In this document: positions 7,959 to 16,416 of the stretch, piece by piece
Layout: each line of letters starts with the position of its first letter
Numbering within the stretch: position 1 is the first letter of the stretch
Source: Rhodococcus ruber
Lineage (GTDB): Bacteria; Actinomycetota; Actinomycetes; Mycobacteriales; Mycobacteriaceae
Assembly: GCF_027270735.1 (NCBI RefSeq)
Contig: NZ_JAPWIJ010000014.1
Coordinates: forward strand, 45,808-109,807
Direction: 5' to 3'
DNA: 64,000 bases
The notes under the pieces: generated by a model
What the model was told of the DNA's origin: nothing
Databases searched by the model: none
What the model saw: only the letters and a program-made list of their open reading frames with translations
Program-made: the position numbers and the translations under genes

Positions 7959-9449
7959 ATGCTGCCAATTCTCGACGCCTCCTCGCCGGTTCTGCAGTCC
8001 ATGTACCGCCGCATCGACAACGACCCCGACGGCGCGTGCCTGTCCGACGACTCCACTCGGTTGAGCAATGCCGAGTTCGGGCTCGAAGTCGACGCGGTTG
8101 CTGCCGAACTCGTCGACGCGGGGCTGGGAGCGGGTGATGTGGTCGCAGTCTTGCTCCCGAATCGCATCGACATCATCACCACGATGTTCGCAGCATGGGT
8201 GCTGGGAGCAACGTTGACTCCTGTCAATCCCGCACTCACCGACGACGAGGTGCGCTATCAGCTCGAGGACTCGACCGCCCGCGTGCTCGTCGGTAGCGAG
8301 CGAGCCTGCACTCTCGAACGTGCACAGGGTATTTCGTTCATCGACGTGGATTCCTGTGACCGTCGTCCGCGGACGCCGCAGTTGGACGGCATGCATCGTG
8401 GAACAGGGCCTGTCGACAGCTCGGCACCTGCCTTGATCGTCTACACCTCGGGAACGACGGGGCGGCCGAAAGGCTGTGTGCTGACTCATCGCAACGTCGA
8501 CCGGATGAGTGCCGCGATCGTGACGGCCTGCGAATTGACCGATGCCGATACGAGCCTGTTGGTGCTCCCACTCTTTCACTGCAACGGACTCGTTGTCGGC
8601 TCGGTCGCTCCGCTGCGAGCAGGCGGACGTGTGCACATCGCGCCTCGTTTCTCGCCGGACACGTTCTGGGACAACGTGGAGACTGTCCGGCCCACTTACT
8701 TCTCAGCGGTACCCACCATGTACTCGTTGTTGGCGGACCGCGGCTCGACCGACCGCGACATCTCGTCGCTTCGATTCGTGATCTGTGGAGCAGCGCCCAT
8801 GCCTGCCGGCCTCATCGCGTCGTTCGAGTCGATCTTCGGCGTGCCCGTCGTCGAAGGGTACGGCCTGTCCGAATGCACTGTGGCGGCAACGATCAACCCG
8901 CCGAACGGGATTCGAAAGCCGGGCACTGTCGGTATCGCGCTGCCCGGTATCGACATTGCGATCGATACACCCGACGGTCCGAGCCCCCTTCCTGGCCGGA
9001 CCGGTGAAGTGTTGGTGAGCGGAGAGACGGTCATGCAGGGATACCTGGGACTGCCGGACGTGACCGCGAAGACCGTTCGAGAGGGGTGGCTGCACACCGG
9101 CGATATCGGAGTTCTCGACGAAGACGGCTATCTCGTGTTGGTGGATCGGCTCAAGGACATGATCATTCGCGGCGGCGAGAACATCGCACCGAGCGAAATC
9201 GAACACGTCCTGCAATCGCATCCCGACGTCCTGGAAGTGGCTGTCGTCGGCGAGGCGCATCCGATCTACGGTGAGGTGCCGGTCGCGCACGTCGTTGCAC
9301 GAGCCGGTCGCAGTATCTCGGTCGACGAGCTGAACGCGCACTGCGCGCAGAGCCTGGCCAAGTTCAAGAGGCCGACCCGGACGGTCGTCCACGACGCCCT
9401 ACCGAAGAACTCCGTCGGAAAGATTGTGAAGAAGGAGCTCGGCGCGTAG
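7959..9449 (+). CDS. Acyl-CoA synthetase (AMP-forming ligase)
   Basis: 496 residues from the ATG at 7959. All core motifs of the ANL superfamily are present: the phosphate-binding loop YTSGTTGRPKG at residues 162-172, the VEGYGLSEC motif, the HTGD motif at 379-382 with the DRLKDMIIRGGENIAPSEIE hinge region, and the catalytic lysine in the NSVGK motif (K488). It activates a carboxylic acid to its CoA thioester with ATP; chain length and substrate cannot be read from sequence. It is about 95 bp from the divergent PucR gene. A longer in-frame start at 7815 would overlap the PucR coding region and is rejected. Confidence 0.93.
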   Translation: MLPILDASSPVLQSMYRRIDNDPDGACLSDDSTRLSNAEFGLEVDAVAAELVDAGLGAGDVVAVLLPNRIDIITTMFAAWVLGATLTPVNPALTDDEVRYQLEDSTARVLVGSERACTLERAQGISFIDVDSCDRRPRTPQLDGMHRGTGPVDSSAPALIVYTSGTTGRPKGCVLTHRNVDRMSAAIVTACELTDADTSLLVLPLFHCNGLVVGSVAPLRAGGRVHIAPRFSPDTFWDNVETVRPTYFSAVPTMYSLLADRGSTDRDISSLRFVICGAAPMPAGLIASFESIFGVPVVEGYGLSECTVAATINPPNGIRKPGTVGIALPGIDIAIDTPDGPSPLPGRTGEVLVSGETVMQGYLGLPDVTAKTVREGWLHTGDIGVLDEDGYLVLVDRLKDMIIRGGENIAPSEIEHVLQSHPDVLEVAVVGEAHPIYGEVPVAHVVARAGRSISVDELNAHCAQSLAKFKRPTRTVVHDALPKNSVGKIVKKELGA

Positions 9450-9494
9450 TCCGATCCGGCCTGCTCCGTCGCTACCGGCTCGGGACGGTCGCGG

Positions 9495-9785
9495 TCACAT
9501 TGACGATGCCGCGAAGGTCAGAAACACGATGAACAATCCGAGGCCACCGAGCGCCGCACCGATCACTGCCTCCCGACCGTTGGACGCGTCGCCCTCGACC
9601 GCGCGGCCGAGACCGATCCAGCCACTGATCACAGCGACGATTCCGGCCGGGATGGTCACGAAGTCTCCGACGAACGGCACGAATGCGCAGATCACAGCCA
9701 CGATGCCCGCCACCAACGCCAGGCTCCCAGCGCCGTCGCGGAACATCGACTGGGAAGCGGACTTACGTTTCACCGAGTCTCCCAT
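9495..9785 (-). CDS. Small DUF4190-like membrane protein
   Basis: 96 residues from ATG 9785. A basic N-terminus is followed by two to three hydrophobic helices: an LALVAGIVAVICAFV stretch, a GIVAVISGWIGLGRA stretch and a C-terminal GALGGLGLFIVFLTF stretch. This resembles DUF4190-type two-helix proteins of actinobacteria, which have no established function. It is convergent with the acyl-CoA synthetase and unlinked by strand to the next cluster except through a 230-bp gap. Confidence 0.72.
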   Translation of the reverse strand: MGDSVKRKSASQSMFRDGAGSLALVAGIVAVICAFVPFVGDFVTIPAGIVAVISGWIGLGRAVEGDASNGREAVIGAALGGLGLFIVFLTFAASSM

Positions 9786-10016
9786 CGAGTGCAGCGCGGA
9801 CGCGCCGGTCGAACCTGTCGGCGCGGGTGGACGATGATGCCGGCTCCATAGTAGATACCCAACGGATCTTGGCGTCGGCAACGTGTCACCTGTTGTTTCG
9901 GGCCCTACGTGCGAATACCGGGTCGGCTTGGGAACGGCGGGAGGTGATCCAAGACCGGTCGAGCACGTTTTCGGCAGTGGTGCGGAGCGACTCGTCGAAC
10001 ACGACTACTCGATCGG

Positions 10017-10112
10017 CTATCCGCCACCCGTGTCCCGTCCCTCGAAGCGGTCCACAGCCCGGGCGTATCGATTCAGCACCTCGGTGATCTCCACTCGGTC
10101 GTCACTCGACAT
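10017..10112 (-). pseudogene. Truncated SnoaL/NTF2-like gene remnant
   Basis: The 31-codon frame begins at an ATG overlapping the stop codon of the SDR gene (TGATG) and encodes a start typical of SnoaL-like proteins (EITEVLNRYARAVDRFEGRD), then hits TAG after a GGG run. The expected remaining 90-120 residues are absent; the sequence further along (about 9890-10016) has an open stretch in another frame that I do not recognise. The coupled start shows it was once the last gene of the operon. A related intact SnoaL-like gene lies at 15417-15836. Confidence 0.6.
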
Positions 10113-10894
10113 CAGCAACCAGCTTTCAACTCGTTGGTGATGCGGTGGTAGATCCCGCCGGAGGTCAGGCCACCGTCGACGACAATTTCTGTGCCGGTGA
10201 TGTACCGCGATGAATCCGACAGCAGGAACGTGACCGATTCTGCGATTTCCTCGGCGTCGGCGACGCGCCCCGCGGGTACCGATTGCAGGCTTGTCTCCAC
10301 GAAAGCCGTTGAGCCGGAGTGCAGTAACGGTGTGTCGACCAGGCCGGGATGGATCGAATTGACTCGAACTCCGTACTCGGCGAATTCGAGTGCTCCTACC
10401 TTCGACAGGCCACGCACTCCCCATTTGCTGGCGCCGTATCCTGCCGCGAAGTAGCCGAGCATTCCGGCGATGGACGACACGTTGACGATCGAACCACCAC
10501 CATCCCGTTTGAGAAGTGGCGCACAAGCTTTCATTCCATAGAACACCGCGCTCAGATTGATGTTCATGACGCGGTGCCAGTCGTCGACGGTAGTGTCCTC
10601 GATGCCCGCTCGGTGACTGACACCGGCGTTGTTCACCAGTCCGTCGAGGTCACCATCCGATGACTCGATGGATTTCACCAGTTCCGTCCACGAGTCCGGT
10701 GCGGTGACATCGAGCTGGTAGAACTCTGCTCGACCGCCGGAATCGAGAATGTTCTTCACCACCGCTTCGCCTGTGGCCGTCGAGATATCGGTGACCCACA
10801 CCTTGGCTCCCCGGGCCGCCAGCATCTCCGATTCGACTCGGCCCATGCCGCTGCCTGCGCCGGTCACCACGATCGTCTTGTTCTCGAAGTTCAT
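10112..10894 (-). CDS. SDR-family oxidoreductase
   Basis: 260 residues, classical short-chain dehydrogenase/reductase: the TGAGSGMG cofactor loop at about residues 11-18, NNAG near 90, catalytic Ser in IVNVSSIAG, and the Tyr and Lys in YGASK. The C-terminus ends with a GTEIVVDGG motif. It oxidises or reduces a secondary alcohol or ketone with NAD(P). It sits 11 bp after the MFS gene in a five-gene minus-strand unit (SDR, FAD oxidoreductase, MFS, SDR, SnoaL remnant), so it probably acts on the same imported substrate. Confidence 0.9.
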   Translation of the reverse strand: MNFENKTIVVTGAGSGMGRVESEMLAARGAKVWVTDISTATGEAVVKNILDSGGRAEFYQLDVTAPDSWTELVKSIESSDGDLDGLVNNAGVSHRAGIEDTTVDDWHRVMNINLSAVFYGMKACAPLLKRDGGGSIVNVSSIAGMLGYFAAGYGASKWGVRGLSKVGALEFAEYGVRVNSIHPGLVDTPLLHSGSTAFVETSLQSVPAGRVADAEEIAESVTFLLSDSSRYITGTEIVVDGGLTSGGIYHRITNELKAGC

Positions 10895-10905
10895 GCGAGA
10901 GCCTC

Positions 10906-12237
10906 TCACTCTGTTTTCAGTTCGGTCCCCTTCGTCTCGGTCACGAAGAAGACCGTGGCGAAGGTGATGACGGCGCAGAAGACGAAGTACCCGGCGGGTG
11001 CGAGCGGATTTCCGGTGAGTGAGATCAGGTACGTGGCGATGAAAGGTGCTGTGCCACCGAGCAACATGTTGGTGGTGTTGTTGCCCAGGGCCAGGCCTGT
11101 GTACCGTACCGAGGTCTTGAGCATTTCCACGTAGGTCACGTACGAGGCACCGTTGACGACGGACACCGCGATGAACAACACCGACTGCCCGACGACGGCC
11201 TGCCACAGCGTGCCGCCGGCCATCATCATGAACATCGGGACACCGAGAACGATGGCCGCGAAGCTACCCGCGAACAGGACGGGCTTCCGCCCGTATCTGT
11301 CGGCCATGTAGCCCGAAACAGGCAGGGTGATCACTCCCAGAACCAACGCGAGCGAGGTCGACAGAAATGCTGCTTGCGAGGTCTGGCCACCCTCGGTCCT
11401 GAGGTACGTGGCGGCGTAGACCGATGCGATGTAGTAGCCGCCGGTGATGAGCGCACCGAGCAGGATGATCTTCACAACGCTGCCGCCCGAGGTGCTCAGT
11501 AGCTCAGAGATGGGGAGCTTCTTGGTCTCTCCCTTGTCCTCGAGCTCCTTGAACTCCGGGGTGTCGTCGAGACGGTTCCTGATCCAGATGCCGACGCCGC
11601 CGATCACGAGGCTGAGTAGGAACGGGATTCGCCAGGCCCAGGAGAGGATCTGTTCGTCGGTGAACACGGAGTTCAGTGCCAGTGCGCACAGCGAGGCGAG
11701 CAACGATCCGATATAGGTTCCGGTGTTGACCATCGACGTCTGGGTCGCACGCCACCGCGTCGGCGCGGACTCGGAGACGAACGCGTTTGCCCCTCCGAGC
11801 TCACCACCCGCAGCGAATCCCTGTAGGCATCTGCACAGGACGAGAACCGAGGTGGCCCACACTCCCAGAGTGACGTATGTCGGGAGCAATCCGATTCCGG
11901 CGGTGGCGACCACCATCAGCAGGATGGTCCAGGACAGCGCGTTCTTTCGGCCGTACTTGTCGCCTATGTGTCCGAAGAAGATTCCGCCCGGAACGCGCAG
12001 AAAGAAGGCAACGGCGAACGCCGCGAACGTGCCGAGAAGGGCTGCCGTCGGATCGTCGGACACGAAGAACAGCGCGGCGATGGTGGTGGCCATGTAGCCG
12101 TAGATGCCGAAGTCGTAGTACTCGACGACGGTTCCGACGACAGCGGCCCGGATCACTGTCAGGGGAGATTGTTTCGGGTTCGTGCTGGGGGCTCGTGCAT
12201 CCGACTCGGGCTGCACGGCGCGATCGTTCGTAGTCAT
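10906..12237 (-). CDS. MFS transporter, metabolite:H+ symporter (MHS) type
   Basis: 443 residues with 12 predicted helices. The GTVVEYYDFGIYGY start of helix 1 and the GHIGDKYGRKNAL loop between helices 2 and 3 are typical of the MHS subfamily (shikimate, alpha-ketoglutarate, proline/betaine type carriers), and a second GxxADRYGRK loop marks the second half. It most likely imports an organic acid used by the surrounding oxidoreductases. It is part of the same minus-strand unit, 24 bp after the FAD oxidoreductase gene. Confidence 0.9.
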   Translation of the reverse strand: MTTNDRAVQPESDARAPSTNPKQSPLTVIRAAVVGTVVEYYDFGIYGYMATTIAALFFVSDDPTAALLGTFAAFAVAFFLRVPGGIFFGHIGDKYGRKNALSWTILLMVVATAGIGLLPTYVTLGVWATSVLVLCRCLQGFAAGGELGGANAFVSESAPTRWRATQTSMVNTGTYIGSLLASLCALALNSVFTDEQILSWAWRIPFLLSLVIGGVGIWIRNRLDDTPEFKELEDKGETKKLPISELLSTSGGSVVKIILLGALITGGYYIASVYAATYLRTEGGQTSQAAFLSTSLALVLGVITLPVSGYMADRYGRKPVLFAGSFAAIVLGVPMFMMMAGGTLWQAVVGQSVLFIAVSVVNGASYVTYVEMLKTSVRYTGLALGNNTTNMLLGGTAPFIATYLISLTGNPLAPAGYFVFCAVITFATVFFVTETKGTELKTE

Positions 12238-12261
12238 CGGTGTCCTCGAGGTCGGGGGTGG

Positions 12262-13701
12262 TCAGGCCGTCAGTGGCTGTGCATCGACGGTGTGAAGGGC
12301 GGCGTTTCGACCGGCAATCCGGCCCATGGTGAGTGCATTGGCGACAGCGTTACCGCCCCCGACGTACCGCTGCCCGAGAACTCCCGCCCCTGCCTCGCCT
12401 GCAGCGAACAGGCCGGGTACGCGGGTGCCGCGTGTTGTCAGCACGGCGGAATCGGAGTCGATCTCCAAACCCGCATGCGTGCACACCAATTCGGCGGGGA
12501 GCATTCGTGCGGCATAGAAGGGGGCGGTCTCGACGGGTTCTGGATTCGACGTACTGCCCTTGTTGGCGAGTGTCCGATGGCGCAGAAAGTCGGGGTCCTC
12601 GCCGTGGGGCAGATGTGCGTTCCATCGCTCGACCGTGGAATCGAGGGCCGCGGCGGGCACCGCCATGAGTTCGGCCAGCTCCGCGAGGGAGGATGCGCGA
12701 AGTGTCCGGCCGGCGTCTGCCTCGTCCTCGATACGATCGGGTGCCCAATCGGCATATCCCGCAGGCAGATTCAGTCGAGCGTCGTCGTCGAAGATCATCC
12801 AGGCGGAGCCACCCTGACCGTCGATGATTCCGGTCGAGACCGCGTACGATGCGTCCTCGTCCATGAATCGACGTCCCGCGGCGTTTACGTGAATACGTGA
12901 TTTCGGGGGAAATCCCGACTGCCAGTGGTGGTAGCGCTGAAAGTAGACGGTGGGCAGCATGAGCCCCCACCCGTGACCTGCGATGGACGCGTCCACCGAC
13001 GGCGCGTAGCGAAGGTGGTCACCTCGGCTGCCCTCGGCAGCGACGACGAAGAGAGCGGAGCCGGCCCGATTGGCAGCTGGAAAATGAATATCGATCAGCT
13101 CGGGATCTCGAGCGAAACCACCCGAGGCCACGACGACTGCCACAGAACGGAGTTCGACATCATCGGCAACGACTCCCACGACCCGATCGTTCTCGGTGAG
13201 TAGCGCTTGCACACGAGTATCGAGAACGACCTCGATTCCGTGCCTGCGGCGTGCGGCGTCCAGAACCTGGACGAGGCCGTACCCCTGATCCTTCGGAACG
13301 TGACCCCTCCAGACGTCCTCGACGCCCGCCTGGCTGAGGCCCGGCTGATGTGCGTTGCCGGAAGTTTGTGCGGGGATGTCCAATCCGAGTTCGATCAGCC
13401 ACTCCAGAGTCGGTCCTGCCTGCTCGCAGAAGGTTCTTATCAGGCCGGGCTTGAGCATCCACTGATTGAGATCCATGTAGTGCTGGAAGTACTTCTCTGC
13501 GCTGTCGTCGATTCCGAGGGCGCGTTGCACGCTTGTCGCTGCAGCGGTGAACAATCCGGCCGACAGTGCCGTCGATCCACCCAGTTCCTTGCGCGCCTCG
13601 AAAAGAATGACGGACGCACCGTTCTCGGCTGCAGTGACTGCCGCGGCAAGCCCTGCGCCGCCACCGCCGATGACGATGACGTCGTAGTCGGTGTCAGACA
13701 T
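12262..13701 (-). CDS. FAD-binding dehydrogenase (fumarate reductase / ketosteroid dehydrogenase-like)
   Basis: 479 residues from the ATG at 13701. The N-terminal FAD motif DVIVIGGGGAGLAAAV (about residues 6-21) is followed by GGSTALSAG, and the C-terminal region has GLFAAGEAGAGVLGQRYVGGGNAVANALTMGRIAG, the substrate/FAD closure of FAD_binding_2 proteins. Family members include fumarate reductase-like, tricarballylate and 3-ketosteroid dehydrogenases. The start overlaps the end of the upstream SDR gene by 8 bp. The combination SDR plus FAD dehydrogenase plus carrier suggests desaturation of an imported cyclic or carboxylic substrate; the identity is not visible. Confidence 0.88.
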   Translation of the reverse strand: MSDTDYDVIVIGGGGAGLAAAVTAAENGASVILFEARKELGGSTALSAGLFTAAATSVQRALGIDDSAEKYFQHYMDLNQWMLKPGLIRTFCEQAGPTLEWLIELGLDIPAQTSGNAHQPGLSQAGVEDVWRGHVPKDQGYGLVQVLDAARRRHGIEVVLDTRVQALLTENDRVVGVVADDVELRSVAVVVASGGFARDPELIDIHFPAANRAGSALFVVAAEGSRGDHLRYAPSVDASIAGHGWGLMLPTVYFQRYHHWQSGFPPKSRIHVNAAGRRFMDEDASYAVSTGIIDGQGGSAWMIFDDDARLNLPAGYADWAPDRIEDEADAGRTLRASSLAELAELMAVPAAALDSTVERWNAHLPHGEDPDFLRHRTLANKGSTSNPEPVETAPFYAARMLPAELVCTHAGLEIDSDSAVLTTRGTRVPGLFAAGEAGAGVLGQRYVGGGNAVANALTMGRIAGRNAALHTVDAQPLTA

Positions 13702-14518
13702 GTCGCGACCCGCCGTCCACCGCAATGCTGTGGCCGGTGACGTAGCGTGCGCTGTCCGACAGTAGGAACAGGAGCGGCCCGAAGACTTCTTCCGGTGCGC
13801 CTAGTCGATGCAGGGGAACGGAATCGAGTGCCTTGGCCAGCGCTTCGGGATCTTCCTGTACCCACCGAGTCATCTCGGTGTCGATGTAGCCGGGTGCAAT
13901 GGAGTTGACGCGAATGCCCACATCTCCGAACTCGACGGCGAGGGATTCCGTCAGGTGGGCAACGGCCGCTTTGGACGTGCAGTAGGCACCGCGGCCCTTA
14001 CGGACGCGAAGCGCCGATACCGAGGACATATTGACGATCGCGCCGCCTTCGCGCATATGGCGACCTGCTGCTTGCGAACCGAACAGAACGCCTTCGACGT
14101 TCACGCTGAGCGTGGCACCTATCTGCTCGGGTGTGATGTCCGCGGCGTACGCGAACGGGAAGATCCCCGCGTTGTTGATCCAGAAGTCGATCCGCCCGAA
14201 TTCGGCCAGCGCAGTTCGGGCGAGAGCCTCGTGATCATCGGCGACGGTGACGTCGGCTCGAGCGCCGATGATCGTTCCGGGCTGCTCGACCAGCGAGTCG
14301 GTGGCCAGCTCCGTGTTGAGTTGCTCCGCAGTTTCCTTCATTCGAGCGTCGTTGATGTCGGCACCGACGACATGTACGCCGCGCGCCGCAAGTCCCTTGG
14401 CGAACACCGATCCCATTCCCTGAGCGGCCCCGGTGACGACAGCAACCTTGCCTGCTAGTTCGGGGTAGACCGCAGTCATCGTGCGAGCGACGACGCGTCC
14501 TGGATTGGGGTTGTTCAT
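13694..14518 (-). CDS. SDR-family oxidoreductase, first gene of the IclR-linked operon
   Basis: 274 residues, classical SDR: TGAAQGMGS loop near residue 30, DI at the end of beta-2, NNAG around residue 117, catalytic Ser in NMSSVS, YCTSK for the Tyr/Lys pair, and a C-terminal HSIAVDGG. It lies 157 bp from the divergent IclR gene, with an inverted-repeat operator between them, and its end overlaps the FAD dehydrogenase start by 8 bp. It is probably the first catabolic step of this unit. An in-frame Met at codon 14 is an alternative start. Confidence 0.9.
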   Translation of the reverse strand: MNNPNPGRVVARTMTAVYPELAGKVAVVTGAAQGMGSVFAKGLAARGVHVVGADINDARMKETAEQLNTELATDSLVEQPGTIIGARADVTVADDHEALARTALAEFGRIDFWINNAGIFPFAYAADITPEQIGATLSVNVEGVLFGSQAAGRHMREGGAIVNMSSVSALRVRKGRGAYCTSKAAVAHLTESLAVEFGDVGIRVNSIAPGYIDTEMTRWVQEDPEALAKALDSVPLHRLGAPEEVFGPLLFLLSDSARYVTGHSIAVDGGSRHV

Positions 14519-14596
14519 GGCGTTCTCCTCGTGCGAAAGATCGTGATCGGGCCTGCGAAGCGGTCCGAGGGGACAGCTTGCGGCGATTCAGCTTGT

Positions 14597-14611
14597 GTGC
14601 GATAATCGCAC
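14597..14611. promoter_or_regulatory. Inverted repeat, probable IclR operator (operon side)
   Basis: GTGCGATAATCGCAC has perfect 7-bp arms separated by one base. A further half-site repeats GTGTGCGAT (14595-14603 and again 14615-14623, 20 bp apart). It lies between the divergent SDR operon and the IclR gene. A 13/15 match occurs at 15851-15865 in front of the SnoaL-like gene, which makes a shared IclR operator likely. Confidence 0.72.
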
Positions 14612-14675
14612 GCAGTGTGCGATTCACGTCGAACTGTAGGTGGTCCACCTCACACTCGTCAATAGGGGGCGCTTC

Positions 14676-15398
14676 ATGACCGACGCCGATCCACGCCGTA
14701 TGGACGGCAGTCACTCCGTGGCCATCGATTCTGGGATGTCCAAAACGCTGCACCACGGCCTCGCCGTGCTCGAGCTACTGGCCGAACATCCGAATGGCTT
14801 GTCGATCACCGAGATCGCCGACGGAATCGGTGTGCACCGCACCGTCGCGCACCGGCTGGTTCGCACGCTCGAGGCTCATCATCTGTGCCGGCGAGACGAT
14901 TTCAAGCGCATTTCGCTCGGGGCCGGGCTGGTGGCGCTCGCCGAACCCGTCGAGCAAGATTTGCGAACCGTGGCGCGCCCCGTTCTCGAAGAACTGGCGG
15001 ATCAGCTGGGAGCGACCGTCCATCTCGTCGTTCGCGAGAATTCAACGGAAGTACGGGCTTTGATGGTTGTCGAGCCACGAGGCGCGAAGGTGCACGTTGC
15101 GTTCCGTGGGGGGCAGGTCGATCCGATCGACCGAGGATCTGCAGGCCTGGCAATGCTCGCGTCCTTGCCCCCGGCGGATGGGGAACGTGCAGAAGTGACG
15201 AGGGCGCGACGCGTCGGATATACGGTCACCCACGGTGAAGTGATTCCATCGGTCGGTGGAGTGTCCGCCGTGGTCCCGGGTCGCCGCGGAGACGCCATGG
15301 CGAGTGTGGGTGCGTCGGTGTTCGAGATCGACGACGAAGAGGAACTCGGTGCGGCCGTCGTCGCTGCGGCGGCGCGGTTGGGGCGTCTGCTTCGTTAG
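14676..15398 (+). CDS. IclR-family transcriptional regulator
   Basis: 240 residues from ATG 14676, which has an AGGGGG ribosome site 7 nt upstream. The N-terminal winged helix-turn-helix (LSITEIADGIGVHRTVAHRL, about residues 42-61) is followed by the IclR ligand domain, somewhat shorter than usual. IclR proteins bind short palindromes and respond to organic acids or aromatics. The gene is divergent from the SDR/FAD/MFS operon and convergent with the SnoaL-like gene; the near-identical palindromes upstream of both suggest that it controls both transcription units. Confidence 0.92.
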   Translation: MTDADPRRMDGSHSVAIDSGMSKTLHHGLAVLELLAEHPNGLSITEIADGIGVHRTVAHRLVRTLEAHHLCRRDDFKRISLGAGLVALAEPVEQDLRTVARPVLEELADQLGATVHLVVRENSTEVRALMVVEPRGAKVHVAFRGGQVDPIDRGSAGLAMLASLPPADGERAEVTRARRVGYTVTHGEVIPSVGGVSAVVPGRRGDAMASVGASVFEIDDEEELGAAVVAAAARLGRLLR

Positions 15399-15416
15399 CC
15401 GGTGGTTGGGGTCGTG

Positions 15417-15836
15417 TCAGGCGTCGTCGCGAGACACGGTCCTGCGTTGGATGCGCCACCGATCGTCCACTCGTACAACATGATCCCGGACCGACGTGAA
15501 TCGGACGAGCCGGGTCTCGCCGCCACGCGGTGTTGCCACGATCTGGAGGTAGCAGTCGACTGTCAGTTCGTCGACGCTCACGAGATCGACGGCAATGTTC
15601 GTGATGACGTGCCGACGCCTCTCGTTCGCGTCGGCCGCGCTGTCGAAGAAGCGTCGGGCGAAGGCGGTCAGCTGGTCGCTACCGACCTGGGGTTCGGGGT
15701 AACTGGGCGAATCGAAGACGCCGTCTGCGGTGAATGTCTCTGCCCATTTCGTCGCGCGTCCGGAATCGATTGCGTGGCTTTGCCTGCCGTACAGGAGTTG
15801 AACCTCGGCAAAGGTTCCCGCGTCTGGATCGGGCAT
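15417..15836 (-). CDS. SnoaL/NTF2-like small enzyme or ligand-binding protein
   Basis: 139 residues with the SnoaL_4/NTF2-like fold signature: an N-terminal helix with YGRQSHAIDSG, then AETFTADGVFDSP, RRRHVITNIAVD and a C-terminal DRWRIQRRTV strand. The ATG at 15836 is preferred over 15842, because GAAGGAG sits at proper spacing only for the former. Such proteins act as isomerases, dehydratases or small hydroxylase subunits in steroid, terpene and aromatic catabolism. An IclR-type palindrome lies 15 bp upstream, tying it to the neighbouring operon. Confidence 0.82.
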   Translation of the reverse strand: MPDPDAGTFAEVQLLYGRQSHAIDSGRATKWAETFTADGVFDSPSYPEPQVGSDQLTAFARRFFDSAADANERRRHVITNIAVDLVSVDELTVDCYLQIVATPRGGETRLVRFTSVRDHVVRVDDRWRIQRRTVSRDDA

Positions 15837-15850
15837 CGGCATCTCCTTCG

Positions 15851-15865
15851 GTGCGCTATTCGCAC
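15851..15865. promoter_or_regulatory. Inverted repeat, second probable IclR operator
   Basis: GTGCGCTATTCGCAC differs from the palindrome at 14597-14611 in only two of fifteen positions and has GTGCG/CGCAC arms. It lies 15 bp upstream of the SnoaL-like gene start, where a bound repressor would block transcription or initiation. Confidence 0.68.
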
Positions 15866-15993
15866 GGATGGTGCGTATCGGTGCGACGTTACGTTTCGGT
15901 CCGTTCGGCCGTCGAGTCAGGGGTGCCCTCACGCGGTGGCCTTCTCTGAGATCTCGATTGCCGCGGGAGTTGCATTTCCGGATGCTCGAAAGC

Positions 15994-16299
15994 TCACATC
16001 TCGAACTGCACTCGAGCAATGTGGTCACAGACCTCGGCAATTCGGGCACGGTGAACATTGTGTTCGGCGTCGAGGTCGTAGACGCGGTAGCTGTCGGCGT
16101 CGAGCCAGTCGTTGGTGATCGCGAAGCTCCAACTGCCCTCGCGCACTCCGAGATCGATGCCGCTGTGGTGCATGAGCAGGCCGGGCAGGTTCAACGCCGC
16201 GATTCCGGCGAGACCGTCTCGAAGTTGTGCTGCATCTGCATCGGCCTGCTCGGAATCGGTCGAGGCGCGGAGGCGTCCGACAACCACGTTGCGAATCAT
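15994..16299 (-). CDS. Dabb (stress-responsive alpha/beta barrel) domain protein
   Basis: 101 residues resembling Dabb proteins: an MIRNVVVGRL first strand, a central GIDLGVREGSWSFAITNDWLDADSYRVYDLDAEHNVHRARIAEV pattern (quoted in parts: DLGVREGSW, YRVYDLDAEHN) and a short C-terminal strand. These dimeric ferredoxin-fold proteins are often found in catabolic clusters and a few act as cyclases or monooxygenases. It lies 157 bp upstream of the SnoaL-like gene on the same strand and may be co-regulated. Confidence 0.78.
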   Translation of the reverse strand: MIRNVVVGRLRASTDSEQADADAAQLRDGLAGIAALNLPGLLMHHSGIDLGVREGSWSFAITNDWLDADSYRVYDLDAEHNVHRARIAEVCDHIARVQFEM

Positions 16300-16416
16300 A
16301 GTTTCCAGTATCGTCGAAATACTCCCTCCGATCCTCCTTGCGTCGCTCGATCCGCGATTAAGCTGGCTGGAGCAGCAGAGGGGCAGCCGGAGTGATTGTC
16401 GAGGAGCCGTGATGAC

